From: Caballeronia sp. LZ062
GTDB taxonomy: Bacteria > Pseudomonadota > Gammaproteobacteria > Burkholderiales > Burkholderiaceae
Assembly: GCF_031450785.1 (NCBI RefSeq)
Contig: NZ_JARTWB010000002.1
Span: forward strand, 2,418,001 to 2,482,000
Length of the DNA stretch: 64,000 nt
Reading direction: 5' to 3'
Shown: piece by piece, positions 46,255-54,526 of the stretch
Layout: the number at the start of each line of letters is the position of its first letter
How positions within the stretch are numbered: position 1 is the stretch's first letter
Translations under genes and position numbers: made by a program
The notes under the pieces: generated by a model
The model's database searches: none
What the model was told of the DNA's origin: nothing
The model's input: the letters and a program-made list of their open reading frames with translations, nothing else

Positions 46255-48507
46255 ATGACCGAAATCAAGAACACCGAGCAACAGTTGTCGAAGTTCCGCC
46301 TGCGCGTCGCGGCGGCGGGACTGTTCGTGTTCGTCTGCTTCGGCCTGATCGGACTGCGCTTTCTCTATCTGCAGGTCTGGCACTTCAGCAAGTACTCGTT
46401 GCAGGCGAACGAAAACCGCATCTCCGTGGCGCCCATCGTGCCGAACCGCGGCATCATCACGGACCGCAACGGCATCGTGCTGGCGAAGAACTATTCCGCC
46501 TACACGCTCGAAATCACGCCGTCGAAGATCAACGGCACGCTCGACGAAGTCATCGACAGTCTCTCTGAAGTCATCCCTATCGATTCGCGCGACCGGCGGC
46601 GTTTCAAGAAGCTGCTGGAGGACTCGAAGAATTTCGAAAGCCTGCCCATCCGCACGCGTCTCACCGACGAAGAAGTCGCCAAGTTCACCGCCCAACGCTT
46701 CCGCTTTCCCGGCGTCGAAGTGCGCGCGCGTCTGTTCCGCCAGTATCCGCTCGGCACGACGGCGGCGCACGTGATCGGCTATATCGGCCGCATTTCGCAG
46801 CGCGATCAGGAGCGCATCGACGATGCAAGCGATCAGAACGACGAGAACTCCGATCACTACGACCCGCGTCTCGATGCGAACAACTACAAGGGTACGGATT
46901 ACGTCGGCAAGATCGGCGTCGAGCAGAGCTATGAGACGGAACTGCACGGGCTGACCGGCTTCGAGGAAGTGGAAGTGACGGCGGGCGGCCGCCCGGTTCG
47001 CACGATGTCGCGCACGCAGGCGACGCCGGGCAATAATCTCGTGTTGTCGCTGGATATCGGCTTGCAGCAGGTGGCCGAGCAGGCATTCGCGGGCAAGCGC
47101 GGCGCGCTCGTCGCCATCGAGCCTTCCACGGGCGACGTGCTCGCGTTCGTCTCCGCGCCGAGCTTCGATCCGAATTCGTTCGTCGACGGCATCGATCAGC
47201 AGACGTGGGACGCGCTCAATAATTCGCCGGACCATCCGCTCTTGAACCGTCCGCTGCATGGCACGTATCCGCCGGGCTCGACGTACAAGCCGTTCATGGC
47301 GCTCGCCGCGCTCACGCTGCACAAGCGCACGCCCGGCTGGGGCTTTCAGGATCCCGGCTATTTCACGTTCGGCGGTCACACGTTCCGCAACGACGTGCGT
47401 TCGGGTCAGGGCTGGGTGGACATGAACCGCGCCATCGTCGTCTCCAACGACACGTATTTCTACATGCTGGCGCGCGATCTCGGCGTGAACGCGATGGCGG
47501 GCTTCATGAAGCCGTGGGGCTTCGGGCAGATCACCGGCATCGACATCGCGGGCGAGGCGCGCGGCATTCTTCCGTCAACGGAATGGAAGCGCAAGGCGTA
47601 TCGCAAGCCCGAGCAACAGCGCTGGTATGAAGGCGAGACCATCAGCCTCGGCATCGGTCAGGGCTATAACTCGTTCACCATCTTGCAACTCGCGCACGCC
47701 ACGGCGACGCTCGCCAACAACGGCGTCGTCATGAAGCCGCACCTCGTGCGTGATATCGAAAACCCGCTCAGCAAGGCGGTACGCCCGGTCGTGCGCGACC
47801 CGAGCGACAAAATCGCGGTGCGTCAGCAGGACATCGACGTCATCAAGCGCGCGATGGAAGGCGTGGTGACGAACGGCACGGCCGCCAAGGTGTTCGCGAG
47901 CGCGCCGTATCTCGCCGCCGGCAAGACAGGCACGGCGCAGGTCTATTCGCTTCAGGGCGCGAACTATCACGGCCACGCCACGGCCGAGCATTTGCGCGAT
48001 CACGCGCTCTTTATCGCATTCGCGCCGGCGGAGAACCCGAAGATCGCGCTCGCGCTCATCGTTGAAAACGGCGGCTGGGGCGCGGAAGCGGCCGGCCCGA
48101 TCGCGCGGAAGGTGCTCGATTACTACCTGGTGGACCGGATGAAGCCGGGCGCCGAAGCGGCCGCCGTGGCCGCCGCTGCCTCCGCGACGGAAGACGCGGG
48201 CCTGCCGGTGATCGGCGGCACGCAATCGCCAGCTGCGGCCGCGCTGCCCGCGTCGGTGGCGAATCAGTCGCCGGCGTTCTCGCCGTCCGCTGCGTCCAAT
48301 CCGGATGTCGCGAAGGCAGCTTCCGCGCCCGCTGTCCCGGCTGGCCGCCCGGCATCCGCGCCCGCCGCCGCGCTGCCTGCGTCGGCTGCGCCGGGGCGCA
48401 AGCGCGGCCAGAAGAGCGCGCCGACGGAGCCGACGCCCACGATGGTGCGCGGCAACGCGGAGAACGGCGTGCGCACGATCGCGCCGACCGGCGGCATCGA
48501 CGAATAA
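46255..48507 (+). CDS. mrdA: penicillin-binding protein 2 (elongation transpeptidase)
   Basis: A 750-residue transpeptidase crosslinking lateral wall peptidoglycan. One N-terminal membrane helix (VAAAGLFVFVCFGLIGLRFL), a pedestal domain (NRGIITDRNGIVLAKNYSAY), and the transpeptidase with active serine near 342 in PPGSTYKPFMA, the SxN-type motif VSNDTYFY and KTGTAQVY near 557. The last roughly 110 residues are a low-complexity Ala/Pro/Ser tail (for example AAVAAAASATED and PAVPAGRPASAPAAAL), absent from enterobacterial PBP2, which is about 630 residues. It works with RodA, encoded next. Confidence 0.97.
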   Translation: MTEIKNTEQQLSKFRLRVAAAGLFVFVCFGLIGLRFLYLQVWHFSKYSLQANENRISVAPIVPNRGIITDRNGIVLAKNYSAYTLEITPSKINGTLDEVIDSLSEVIPIDSRDRRRFKKLLEDSKNFESLPIRTRLTDEEVAKFTAQRFRFPGVEVRARLFRQYPLGTTAAHVIGYIGRISQRDQERIDDASDQNDENSDHYDPRLDANNYKGTDYVGKIGVEQSYETELHGLTGFEEVEVTAGGRPVRTMSRTQATPGNNLVLSLDIGLQQVAEQAFAGKRGALVAIEPSTGDVLAFVSAPSFDPNSFVDGIDQQTWDALNNSPDHPLLNRPLHGTYPPGSTYKPFMALAALTLHKRTPGWGFQDPGYFTFGGHTFRNDVRSGQGWVDMNRAIVVSNDTYFYMLARDLGVNAMAGFMKPWGFGQITGIDIAGEARGILPSTEWKRKAYRKPEQQRWYEGETISLGIGQGYNSFTILQLAHATATLANNGVVMKPHLVRDIENPLSKAVRPVVRDPSDKIAVRQQDIDVIKRAMEGVVTNGTAAKVFASAPYLAAGKTGTAQVYSLQGANYHGHATAEHLRDHALFIAFAPAENPKIALALIVENGGWGAEAAGPIARKVLDYYLVDRMKPGAEAAAVAAAASATEDAGLPVIGGTQSPAAAALPASVANQSPAFSPSAASNPDVAKAASAPAVPAGRPASAPAAALPASAAPGRKRGQKSAPTEPTPTMVRGNAENGVRTIAPTGGIDE

Positions 48508-48517
48508 GGAAATCGGC

Positions 48518-49678
48518 ATGCAAGTGCATCTGCAATTCGACAAGCACGTGTGGATCGAACGCGCGAAGCGCATGTTCGCCGGCTTCGACCGGCCGCTCGC
48601 GCTGATCGTTTTTCTGCTGCTATGCGTGGGTATCGTGACGCTCTATAGCGCCAGTCTCGACGTGCCGGGCCGCGTGGAGGACCAGCTGCGCAACATCATG
48701 CTGACGTTCGGCCTGATGTGGATACTCGCGAACATTCCGCCGCAGACGCTCATGCGCTTTGCCGTGCCGCTTTATACAGTGGGCGTCGCGCTGCTCGTCG
48801 CCGTGGCCGCATTCGGACTCACGCGCAAGGGCGCGAAACGCTGGCTGAACGTCGGCGTTGTCATTCAGCCGTCCGAGATCATGAAGATCGCGATGCCGCT
48901 CATGCTCGCTTGGTACTACCAGCGGCGCGAAAGCAATATTCGCTGGTGGGATTACATTGTCGGCTTCGTGATTTTGATGCTGCCCGTCGGCCTCATCGCG
49001 AAGCAACCGGACCTCGGCACGGCGGTGCTCGTGTTCGCGGCGGGCGTGTTCGTCATCTATTTCGCGGGACTCAGTTTCAAGCTGATCGTGCCGGTGCTGG
49101 CGGCGGCGGTAATCGTCGTGGCGAGCGTCGCGGTGTTTCAGGACCGCATCTGCCAGCCCGAAGTCAACTGGCCGCTGATGCACGATTATCAAAAGCACCG
49201 CATTTGCACGCTGCTCGATCCGACGTCCGATCCGCTCGGCAAGGGCTTCCACACCATTCAGGCGGTGATTGCAATCGGCTCGGGCGGCACGCTCGGCAAG
49301 GGTTGGCTCAAGGGTACACAGGCGCACCTCGAATTCATCCCTGAAAAGCACACGGACTTCATCTTCGCGGTGTTCTCGGAAGAATTCGGGCTGGCGGGCG
49401 GGCTGGTGCTGCTCTTTCTCTACATGGCCCTGATCGCGCGCGGACTGTATATCGCGGCGAACGGCGCGACCTTCTTCGGGCGATTATTGGCCGGATCGCT
49501 CACGCTCGCGTTCTTTACGTATGCGTTTGTCAACATCGGCATGGTGAGCGGGATCTTGCCCGTCGTGGGCGTGCCGCTGCCGTTCATGAGTTACGGCGGC
49601 ACGGCGTTGACCACGCTCGGCGTCGCGGTCGGGCTCATCATGAGCGTCGCGCGACAGAAGCGGCTGATGCAGAGCTAG
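48518..49678 (+). CDS. rodA: peptidoglycan glycosyltransferase RodA (SEDS family)
   Basis: A 386-residue inner-membrane polymerase of glycan strands for elongation. About ten membrane segments; SEDS marks are GAKRWLNVGVVIQPSEIMKIAMPL (read as two pieces around PSE), AKQPDLGTAVLVF, KGFHTIQAVIAIGSGG, LEFIPEKHTDFIFAVFSEE (catalytic loop region) and GVPLPFMSYGGTAL. The start at 48518 follows AAGGA and gives family length; the frame reads open further upstream in the mrdA tail. It ends the rod operon and converges with the Sel1 gene. Confidence 0.98.
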   Translation: MQVHLQFDKHVWIERAKRMFAGFDRPLALIVFLLLCVGIVTLYSASLDVPGRVEDQLRNIMLTFGLMWILANIPPQTLMRFAVPLYTVGVALLVAVAAFGLTRKGAKRWLNVGVVIQPSEIMKIAMPLMLAWYYQRRESNIRWWDYIVGFVILMLPVGLIAKQPDLGTAVLVFAAGVFVIYFAGLSFKLIVPVLAAAVIVVASVAVFQDRICQPEVNWPLMHDYQKHRICTLLDPTSDPLGKGFHTIQAVIAIGSGGTLGKGWLKGTQAHLEFIPEKHTDFIFAVFSEEFGLAGGLVLLFLYMALIARGLYIAANGATFFGRLLAGSLTLAFFTYAFVNIGMVSGILPVVGVPLPFMSYGGTALTTLGVAVGLIMSVARQKRLMQS

Positions 49679-49690
49679 CGCGACGAGCGG

Positions 49691-50398
49691 TTACTGCGGC
49701 TGCGCCTGTGGCGGCGGTTTTTGCTGCTCCAGTTCGGCGCTCAACTGCAGGTACTTGAGCTTCGCTGCCGGATCGCCTTGCGCCGCAGCCGCCGCGTAGT
49801 ACGCGCGCGCGACGTTGAGATTGCGTTCGACGCCATCGCCGCCGCGTTCGTAGAACGATCCCGCGACATACTGCGCCGTCATGTCGCCGCCCTGCGCGGC
49901 CTTCTTGTACCAGGTGAACGCCTGCGTGTTGTCGCGAGCGGTGCCTCGGCCGTCCAGAAACTGATTCGCGAGCGCCAGTTCCGCCTGCACATGCCCCTGA
50001 TTCGCGGCGCGCAGAAACCATCGGTGCGCTTCCGCCGGGTCTTTGTCCACGAACTCGCCGTCGTCGTACATCTTGCCGTAGACGTACTGCGCGTGCGTCA
50101 TGTTCGCATCGGCGGCGCGGCGCAGCCACTTCTTGCCCTCGGGCACGTCGGCGGCGCCGCCTTCGCCGTTGAGCAGCATCATCGCGTAATTGAATTGCGC
50201 CAGACGGCTGCCCTTTTGCGCCGCGCGACGAAATTCCGAGCGCGCGGCGACGAGGTTGCCCGCGTTGTAATCGGCGACGGCGTTCTGCGTCGCGAGATCG
50301 GTCGGCTTCGGCATGGCTTGCGCGTGCGCGCCGCCCGCCGTCGTCAGGACGAGCGCAGCCGATGCCGCCGCCACGCCGCCACGCCATGCGCCCTTCAT
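49691..50398 (-). CDS. exported Sel1-repeat protein
   Basis: A 235-residue protein with signal peptide (GGVAAASAALVLTTAGGAHA-QAMPKP) and about five Sel1-type TPR repeats: SEFRRAAQKGSRLAQFNYAMML, KKWLRRAADANMTHAQYVYGKMY, HRWFLRAANQGHVQAELALANQF, FTWYKKAAQGGDMTAQYVAGSFY and RAYYAAAAAQGDPAAKLKYLQ, each quoted within the repeat. The tail is Gln/Pro-rich. Such repeats scaffold protein complexes; the partner is unknown. Its start overlaps the aldolase stop (ATGA), so they are co-transcribed. Met at 50443 is a less likely start. Confidence 0.85.
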   Translation of the reverse strand: MKGAWRGGVAAASAALVLTTAGGAHAQAMPKPTDLATQNAVADYNAGNLVAARSEFRRAAQKGSRLAQFNYAMMLLNGEGGAADVPEGKKWLRRAADANMTHAQYVYGKMYDDGEFVDKDPAEAHRWFLRAANQGHVQAELALANQFLDGRGTARDNTQAFTWYKKAAQGGDMTAQYVAGSFYERGGDGVERNLNVARAYYAAAAAQGDPAAKLKYLQLSAELEQQKPPPQAQPQ

Positions 50399-51177
50399 GC
50401 TCGGGCCTCCTGCAACGCCTGCCGCGTCGCCTTCAAAAGCCACATCACGTCGGCGGCAATCGAAACGAGCTTGATGCCCGCCTCGGCGTACTGCCGCGCG
50501 CTCGCGACATCGAGCGCGAAAATGCCGCTGGCCTTGCCTGCGCGTTTTGCGGCGTCCGCGATTTTCGTGATGGCCGCGAGCACGTCCGGATGCTTGCTAT
50601 CGCCGAGATGGCCGAGGCTCGCGGCGAGATCCGCCGGGCCGATGAAGAGGCAATCGACGCCCGGGGTCGCAGCGATCTCATCGACGGCGCCGAGCGCCGC
50701 CACCGACTCGATCTGCACGATGGTCGCGATCTGCTCGTTCGCGCCCGACACGTAGTCGCGCCGCATGCCGTATGCCGCCGCGCGCACCGCGCCTGCGACG
50801 CCGCGCAGCCCTTCGAGCTGCGCCTCGGTCGGATAGCGCGTGAGCCGCACGATGCGCGCCGCCTCCTCCGCCGACTGCACGTTGGGGAACATCAGCGTGC
50901 GCGCGCCGGCGTCGAGCACGCGCTTGACGAGCCAGCCTTCGGCGAACGGCACGCGCACCACCGGTTCCGTCGGCAAATGCGCGGCGGCGATGGCGCGAAG
51001 CTGCTCGACGACATCGCGGCTATCGTTCGGCGAGTGTTCCATGTCGATGCACAGCCAGTCGAAACCGGCGTGCGCGAGCGCTTCGGCTGCATCGGCGCTG
51101 CACAACGACAGCCACAGGCCGAAGAGCGGACCGGAATCGGCGAGACGTTGCTTGAGGGGATTGGTGAAAGTGCTCAT
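50395..51177 (-). CDS. HpcH/HpaI-family class II pyruvate aldolase
   Basis: A 260-residue metal-dependent aldolase that cleaves 4-hydroxy-2-oxoacids to pyruvate or related products. Marks are LFGLWLSLCSADAAEALAHAG, FDWLCIDMEHSPND with the catalytic His, VVRVPFAEGWLVKRVLDAGA, TLMFPNVQSAEEA, IVQIESVAAL with the metal Glu, and GVDCLFIGPADLAASLGHLG with the metal Asp. 4-Hydroxy-2-oxoheptanedioate or 2-keto-3-deoxyglucarate aldolase cannot be told apart from sequence. The start at 51177 gives the family start; it precedes and overlaps the Sel1 gene. Confidence 0.92.
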   Translation of the reverse strand: MSTFTNPLKQRLADSGPLFGLWLSLCSADAAEALAHAGFDWLCIDMEHSPNDSRDVVEQLRAIAAAHLPTEPVVRVPFAEGWLVKRVLDAGARTLMFPNVQSAEEAARIVRLTRYPTEAQLEGLRGVAGAVRAAAYGMRRDYVSGANEQIATIVQIESVAALGAVDEIAATPGVDCLFIGPADLAASLGHLGDSKHPDVLAAITKIADAAKRAGKASGIFALDVASARQYAEAGIKLVSIAADVMWLLKATRQALQEARA

Positions 51178-51364
51178 CGCGCGGCTCCGTGGGAGCGCAA
51201 TCTGCGCGATAGGCGCGACGCAAGGAAGGGGCACGACTGGATGGTTGACGGCATGTTGCGCTCCGGATGATCGACATGCACTGCGTGGCGTCGGCCAGAG
51301 TTGGCCGACTCACCGAGCGATCATACCGTGACAACGGCGCGGGCGTTCGCCGCACGTTAGGCGC

Positions 51365-51811
51365 TTACGGGCGCTCGACGTCCGCCCAGCAATTCGGCGT
51401 TTCGTAGAGCCGCACGCGCTTCAACTTCAAATCGACGCCGTAGTGGGCGTCATAAACGTCCGCGAGAATGCGGAACGCGACCGCCGCCATGTTCTCGACG
51501 GTCGGAATGCGGTCGAACACGACAGTCTTGTGATCCGTCATCGACTGCAGGAATTCGCGCACTTTCACGTCGCCCTCATAGACGATGAACGCGTGATCCC
51601 ACTTGTTGACGAGATGCTCCATCGCAAGCGACTTCACGTCGGCGAAATCCATCACCATGCCGCGATCCGGCGCGCCTTCGGTATCGACGAGTTCGCCTTG
51701 CAGCGTGATTTCGAGCACGTAGCGATGCCCGTGCAGGTTGCGGCACTGGCTGCGGTGATCGGGAATGCGGTGGCCCGCATCGAATTCGAGTTTTCGGGTA
51801 ATCGTCTGCAC
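51365..51811 (-). CDS. queD: 6-carboxytetrahydropterin synthase
   Basis: It converts dihydroneopterin triphosphate to 6-carboxytetrahydropterin, an early step to queuosine. Zinc ligands and active residues appear in KLEFDAGHRIPDHRSQCRN and LHGHRYVLEI, then MVMDFADVK, WDHAFIVYEGD, PTVENMAAV and RVRLYETPNCW. The GTG at 51811 puts the start right before ITRKLEF, the usual family opening, and 17 bases after the queE stop. An ATG at 51874 and a GTG at 51892, inside queE, are alternatives adding an unconserved N-terminus. It is third in queC-queE-queD. Confidence 0.93.
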   Translation of the reverse strand: MQTITRKLEFDAGHRIPDHRSQCRNLHGHRYVLEITLQGELVDTEGAPDRGMVMDFADVKSLAMEHLVNKWDHAFIVYEGDVKVREFLQSMTDHKTVVFDRIPTVENMAAVAFRILADVYDAHYGVDLKLKRVRLYETPNCWADVERP

Positions 51812-51828
51812 GTCGGCTCGATCGTCTT

Positions 51829-52461
51829 TCAGGGGATATTCAGATATTTGTGCGTCTGCATCGACAGCCGCCATTTCGGATGGCGCTTGCACCAGTCGAT
51901 CGCGAGCTTGGTGTTGATGTCGCGTGACGGGCCGTCCATCGGCTGCACGAGGAAGTACTCGAAGTCGAGCTTTTCATACTCCGCGAGCCGTTGATTGTCC
52001 TGCGGCACGACGACCTTCAGCTCGTTGCCCTTCGTCACGACGAGCGGCGCGTCGGCCTTCGGGCTCACGCAAATCCAGTCGATGCTCTCCAACACGGCCA
52101 TCGACCCGTTCGTTTCGATGGCAATTTCGAAGCCCGCCGCATGGAGCGCGTCGACGAACGGCTGGTCGATCTGCAACATCGGCTCGCCGCCCGTGCACAC
52201 GACGAACTTGTGCGCCGCGCCCTCGGGCCACAGCGACGCGATCTTCGCCACCAGTTCCGCTGGCGTCCTGTACTTGCCGCCGTTTTCGCCATCCGTGCCG
52301 ACGAAATCCGTGTCGCAGAAGCGGCACACCGCATCCGCGCGGTCTTCCTCGCGGCCCGACCACAGATTGCAGCCGGCGAAGCGGCAGAACACGGCGGGAC
52401 GCCCGGCGTTCGCGCCCTCGCCCTGCAACGTGTAAAAGATTTCCTTGACCGCGTACGTCAT
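51829..52461 (-). CDS. queE: 7-carboxy-7-deazaguanine synthase
   Basis: A 210-residue radical SAM enzyme turning 6-carboxytetrahydropterin into 7-carboxy-7-deazaguanine. EIFYTLQGEGANAGRPAVF is the QueE signature. The cluster cysteines are in FAGCNLWSGR and AVCRFCDTDFVGTDG; the extended spacing between the first Cys and the CxxC pair is as in other proteobacterial QueE. VCTGGEPMLQID is the SAM contact and IAIETNGSM follows. GAGG lies ahead of the ATG at 52461. The gene sits between queC and queD. Confidence 0.95.
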   Translation of the reverse strand: MTYAVKEIFYTLQGEGANAGRPAVFCRFAGCNLWSGREEDRADAVCRFCDTDFVGTDGENGGKYRTPAELVAKIASLWPEGAAHKFVVCTGGEPMLQIDQPFVDALHAAGFEIAIETNGSMAVLESIDWICVSPKADAPLVVTKGNELKVVVPQDNQRLAEYEKLDFEYFLVQPMDGPSRDINTKLAIDWCKRHPKWRLSMQTHKYLNIP

Positions 52462-52508
52462 GACTACTCTGTAACCTGTGTTAGTTCGCTCTGCTCTGCG
52501 TCTGCCAT

Positions 52509-53243
52509 TCAGACGGGTTCGATCGTGACCTGCTCGCCCGCGCGATACGCCTCGTAGCCGCGCTTGCGCAGCTTGCACGCCGGGCACTGGCCGCAGCCGA
52601 AGCCCCATTCGTGCAGTTCGGAACGCTCGCCGACATAGCACGTATGTGTTTCCACACGAACGAGTTCGACGAGCGTCTCGCCGCCGAGCGTTTCCGCGAG
52701 ACGCCACGTGTCGGCCTTGTCGAGCCACATCAGCGGCGTTTCCAGCGCATAGCGCGTTTCCATCCCGAGATTCAGCGCGACTTGCAACGCTTTCATCGTG
52801 TCGTCGCGGCAATCCGGATACCCGGAGAAGTCCGTTTCGCACATGCCGCCGACAAGCACCTTCAGCCCGCGCCGATACGCGACCGCTGCCGCGATGGTCA
52901 TGAACAGCAGATTGCGGCCCGGCACGAAGGTGTTCGGCAGGCCGTTCGCCGTCGACTGAATCTCGATCTCACGCGTCATGGCCGTGTCGCTGATTGCGCC
53001 GAGCACGGACAGGTCGATCATGTGGTCTTCCCCGAGCCGCTCGGCCCAGTGCGGAAACTCACGCACGACCGCTGCACGGAACCCGTCGCGGCATTCCAGT
53101 TCGACGCGATGCCGCTGGCCATAGTCGAAGCCGAGCGTTTCGACGGTTTTGTAGCGTTCGAGCGCCCATGCAAGGCACGTGGCCGAGTCCTGCCCGCCGG
53201 AAAACAGCACGAGGGCGCTGTCCTTCGCGTCTATCCGAGTCAC
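52509..53243 (-). CDS. queC: 7-cyano-7-deazaguanine (preQ0) synthase
   Basis: A 244-residue ATP-dependent enzyme converting 7-carboxy-7-deazaguanine to preQ0. The PP-loop is [18 protein letters not shown], followed by [12 protein letters not shown], the family stretch [20 protein letters not shown] and the zinc site made from HTCYVGE and [16 protein letters not shown]. The start is GTG at 53243 with GGAG about eleven bases upstream. It leads queC-queE-queD. A TATACT at 53342-53347 on the minus strand could be the -10; I see no clear preQ1 aptamer in the leader. Confidence 0.96.
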   Translation of the reverse strand: MTRIDAKDSALVLFSGGQDSATCLAWALERYKTVETLGFDYGQRHRVELECRDGFRAAVVREFPHWAERLGEDHMIDLSVLGAISDTAMTREIEIQSTANGLPNTFVPGRNLLFMTIAAAVAYRRGLKVLVGGMCETDFSGYPDCRDDTMKALQVALNLGMETRYALETPLMWLDKADTWRLAETLGGETLVELVRVETHTCYVGERSELHEWGFGCGQCPACKLRKRGYEAYRAGEQVTIEPV

Positions 53244-53595
53244 CGTGAAAACTCCGTGTATGAGATTGGCATCCGCGCCGCGTGGCCGGTCGAATAATCG
53301 ACGTTGCGTTGAACGCGCGGGCTGCGGCGATCTGCGAATCCCAGTATAGGCTGGTGGCGTTTCGTCGGACGCAAGCGGCCCTTATGCCTCCGATAGCAAC
53401 CAGCGAAGCCATTCGCCGATGCTTTTCGGGCATCGAAAAGAAAAGGACTTGCGGTCCGAGGACGAGGCAAGTCCTTAATTCGACGCGGATTTTATCACGC
53501 TGAACGATTGTTCGCCGAGCTGACCGTCCGCCGCTCGAGGCGTTGCGGCGCTCGATGCGCTTATCCGCAGCGCCGAACAAAACGACGCCACAAAT
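53244..53595. other. queC leader and region behind tRNA-Phe
   Basis: About 350 bases without a credible gene. It holds a terminator-like hairpin (listed at 53433), a GATAAAATCC -10-like element on the minus strand near 53495, and the TATACT box for queC. The short frames present do not look like proteins. Confidence 0.5.
53433..53476 (-). terminator. second terminator-like hairpin between tRNA-Phe and queC
   Basis: AAGGACTTGC (53443-53452) pairs perfectly with GCAAGTCCTT (53467-53476) around a 14-nt loop, and on the minus strand TTTTCTTTTC follows. It could be a back-up terminator for the tRNA transcript or the end of a short RNA begun at the GATAAAAT element about 20 bases before. Confidence 0.6.
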
Positions 53596-53628
53596 GAAAA
53601 AGCCCGAGAGCGAAAACACTCTCGGGCT
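53596..53628 (-). terminator. terminator of the tRNA-Phe gene
   Basis: GCCCGAGAG and CTCTCGGGC form a 9-bp stem with an 8-nt loop; on the minus strand TTTTT follows directly. It starts 11 bases after the tRNA 3' end. Confidence 0.85.
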
Positions 53629-53638
53629 TCTTGCATTC

Positions 53639-53714
53639 TGGTGGCCTGGGGCGGAATCGAACCACCGACACGCGGATTTTCAATCCGCTGCTCTACCAAC
53701 TGAGCTACCGGGCC
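53639..53714 (-). tRNA. tRNA-Phe (anticodon GAA)
   Basis: The minus strand gives a 76-nt cloverleaf with encoded CCA (53639-53641). The D arm reads GCTCAGTTGGTAGAGC, the anticodon arm GCGGATTGAAAATCCGC with GAA in the loop, and the T arm GGTGG-TTCGATT-CCGCC. The acceptor stem GGCCCGG/CCAGGCC has six pairs and one C-A mismatch at 5-68. It decodes UUC and UUU. A terminator follows. Confidence 0.97.
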
Positions 53715-53809
53715 AACGAAGAGGTGAAACTATATCAGAGTCATGCGCGGGCCTCAAGCCTTTCACCGAATTTTTCACGCTTTCGTCCGGATCACGTTGA
53801 GCGTGCCGC

Positions 53810-54526
53810 TCAAACTTCGCTCTTGTTCTTTCCGAGATCGACGCCGAGTTGCTTCAGTTTCCGGTACAGGTGCGTGCGCTCCAGTCCCGTCTTCTCCGCC
53901 ACGCGCGTCATGCTGCCATTCTCGCGCGCGAGGTGATATTCGAAGTACGCGCGCTCGAAGGCGTCGCGAGCATCCCGCAGAGGAATGTCGAACGAAATCG
54001 ACGCGGTTTGTCCCGCCTGGCTTTGCCCCGCGCCGCCCGCGCCCGCATCGCCCGACGAGGCGTTTAGCGCCGACGCCGTCGGCAACGCCGCCGCGACCGG
54101 CACGCCCGACGAGCCCGCGTTCAGCGCGGGCTTGGTCGCCGCCACCGCAGCCGGCGCGGCCGTGCCGTGCGCGAGTCCCTGCTCGACCGCCTTCAAGAGT
54201 TTCTGCAGCGCGATGGGCTTTTCGAGAAAGTTGAGCGCGCCGATCTTCGTCGCTTCGACCGCCGTGTCGATGGTCGCGTGCCCCGACATCATGATGACGG
54301 GCATCGTGAGCTTGCCCTGCGCGGCCCATTCCTTCAGGAGCGTGACGCCATCGGTATCGGGCATCCAGATGTCGAGCAGGACGAGATCGGGTGTCTGCTG
54401 CAAGCGGTATTCACGCGCGTGCTGCGCGTTCTCCGCCACATCCACGACATGTCCCTCGTCGCTCAGGATCTCGGAGAGCAGTTCCCGGATCCCCATTTCA
54501 TCGTCTACCACCAGGATGGTTGCCAT
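53810..54526 (-). CDS. NtrX-like response regulator lacking the AAA+ domain
   Basis: A 238-residue regulator: receiver domain at 1-120 (ILVVDDEMGIRELL, phospho-acceptor Asp52 in VLLDIWMPDTDG, MMSGHAT, FLEKPIAL), then an Ala/Gly/Ser-rich linker at about 123-185, and a Fis-type helix-turn-helix at the end (SMTRVAEKTGLERTHLYRKLKQLGVDLG). Full NtrX is about 450 residues with a sigma-54 ATPase between; here that domain is absent. The DNA-binding end and the partnering ntrY-like gene identify the family. It should work as a plain DNA-binding regulator. Its start abuts the kinase stop directly. Confidence 0.92.
   Translation of the reverse strand: MATILVVDDEMGIRELLSEILSDEGHVVDVAENAQHAREYRLQQTPDLVLLDIWMPDTDGVTLLKEWAAQGKLTMPVIMMSGHATIDTAVEATKIGALNFLEKPIALQKLLKAVEQGLAHGTAAPAAVAATKPALNAGSSGVPVAAALPTASALNASSGDAGAGGAGQSQAGQTASISFDIPLRDARDAFERAYFEYHLARENGSMTRVAEKTGLERTHLYRKLKQLGVDLGKNKSEV

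Noticed and set aside
53244..53480. A preQ1 riboswitch ahead of queC
   Set aside because: No small pseudoknot aptamer with its A-rich tail close to the ribosome binding site is evident.
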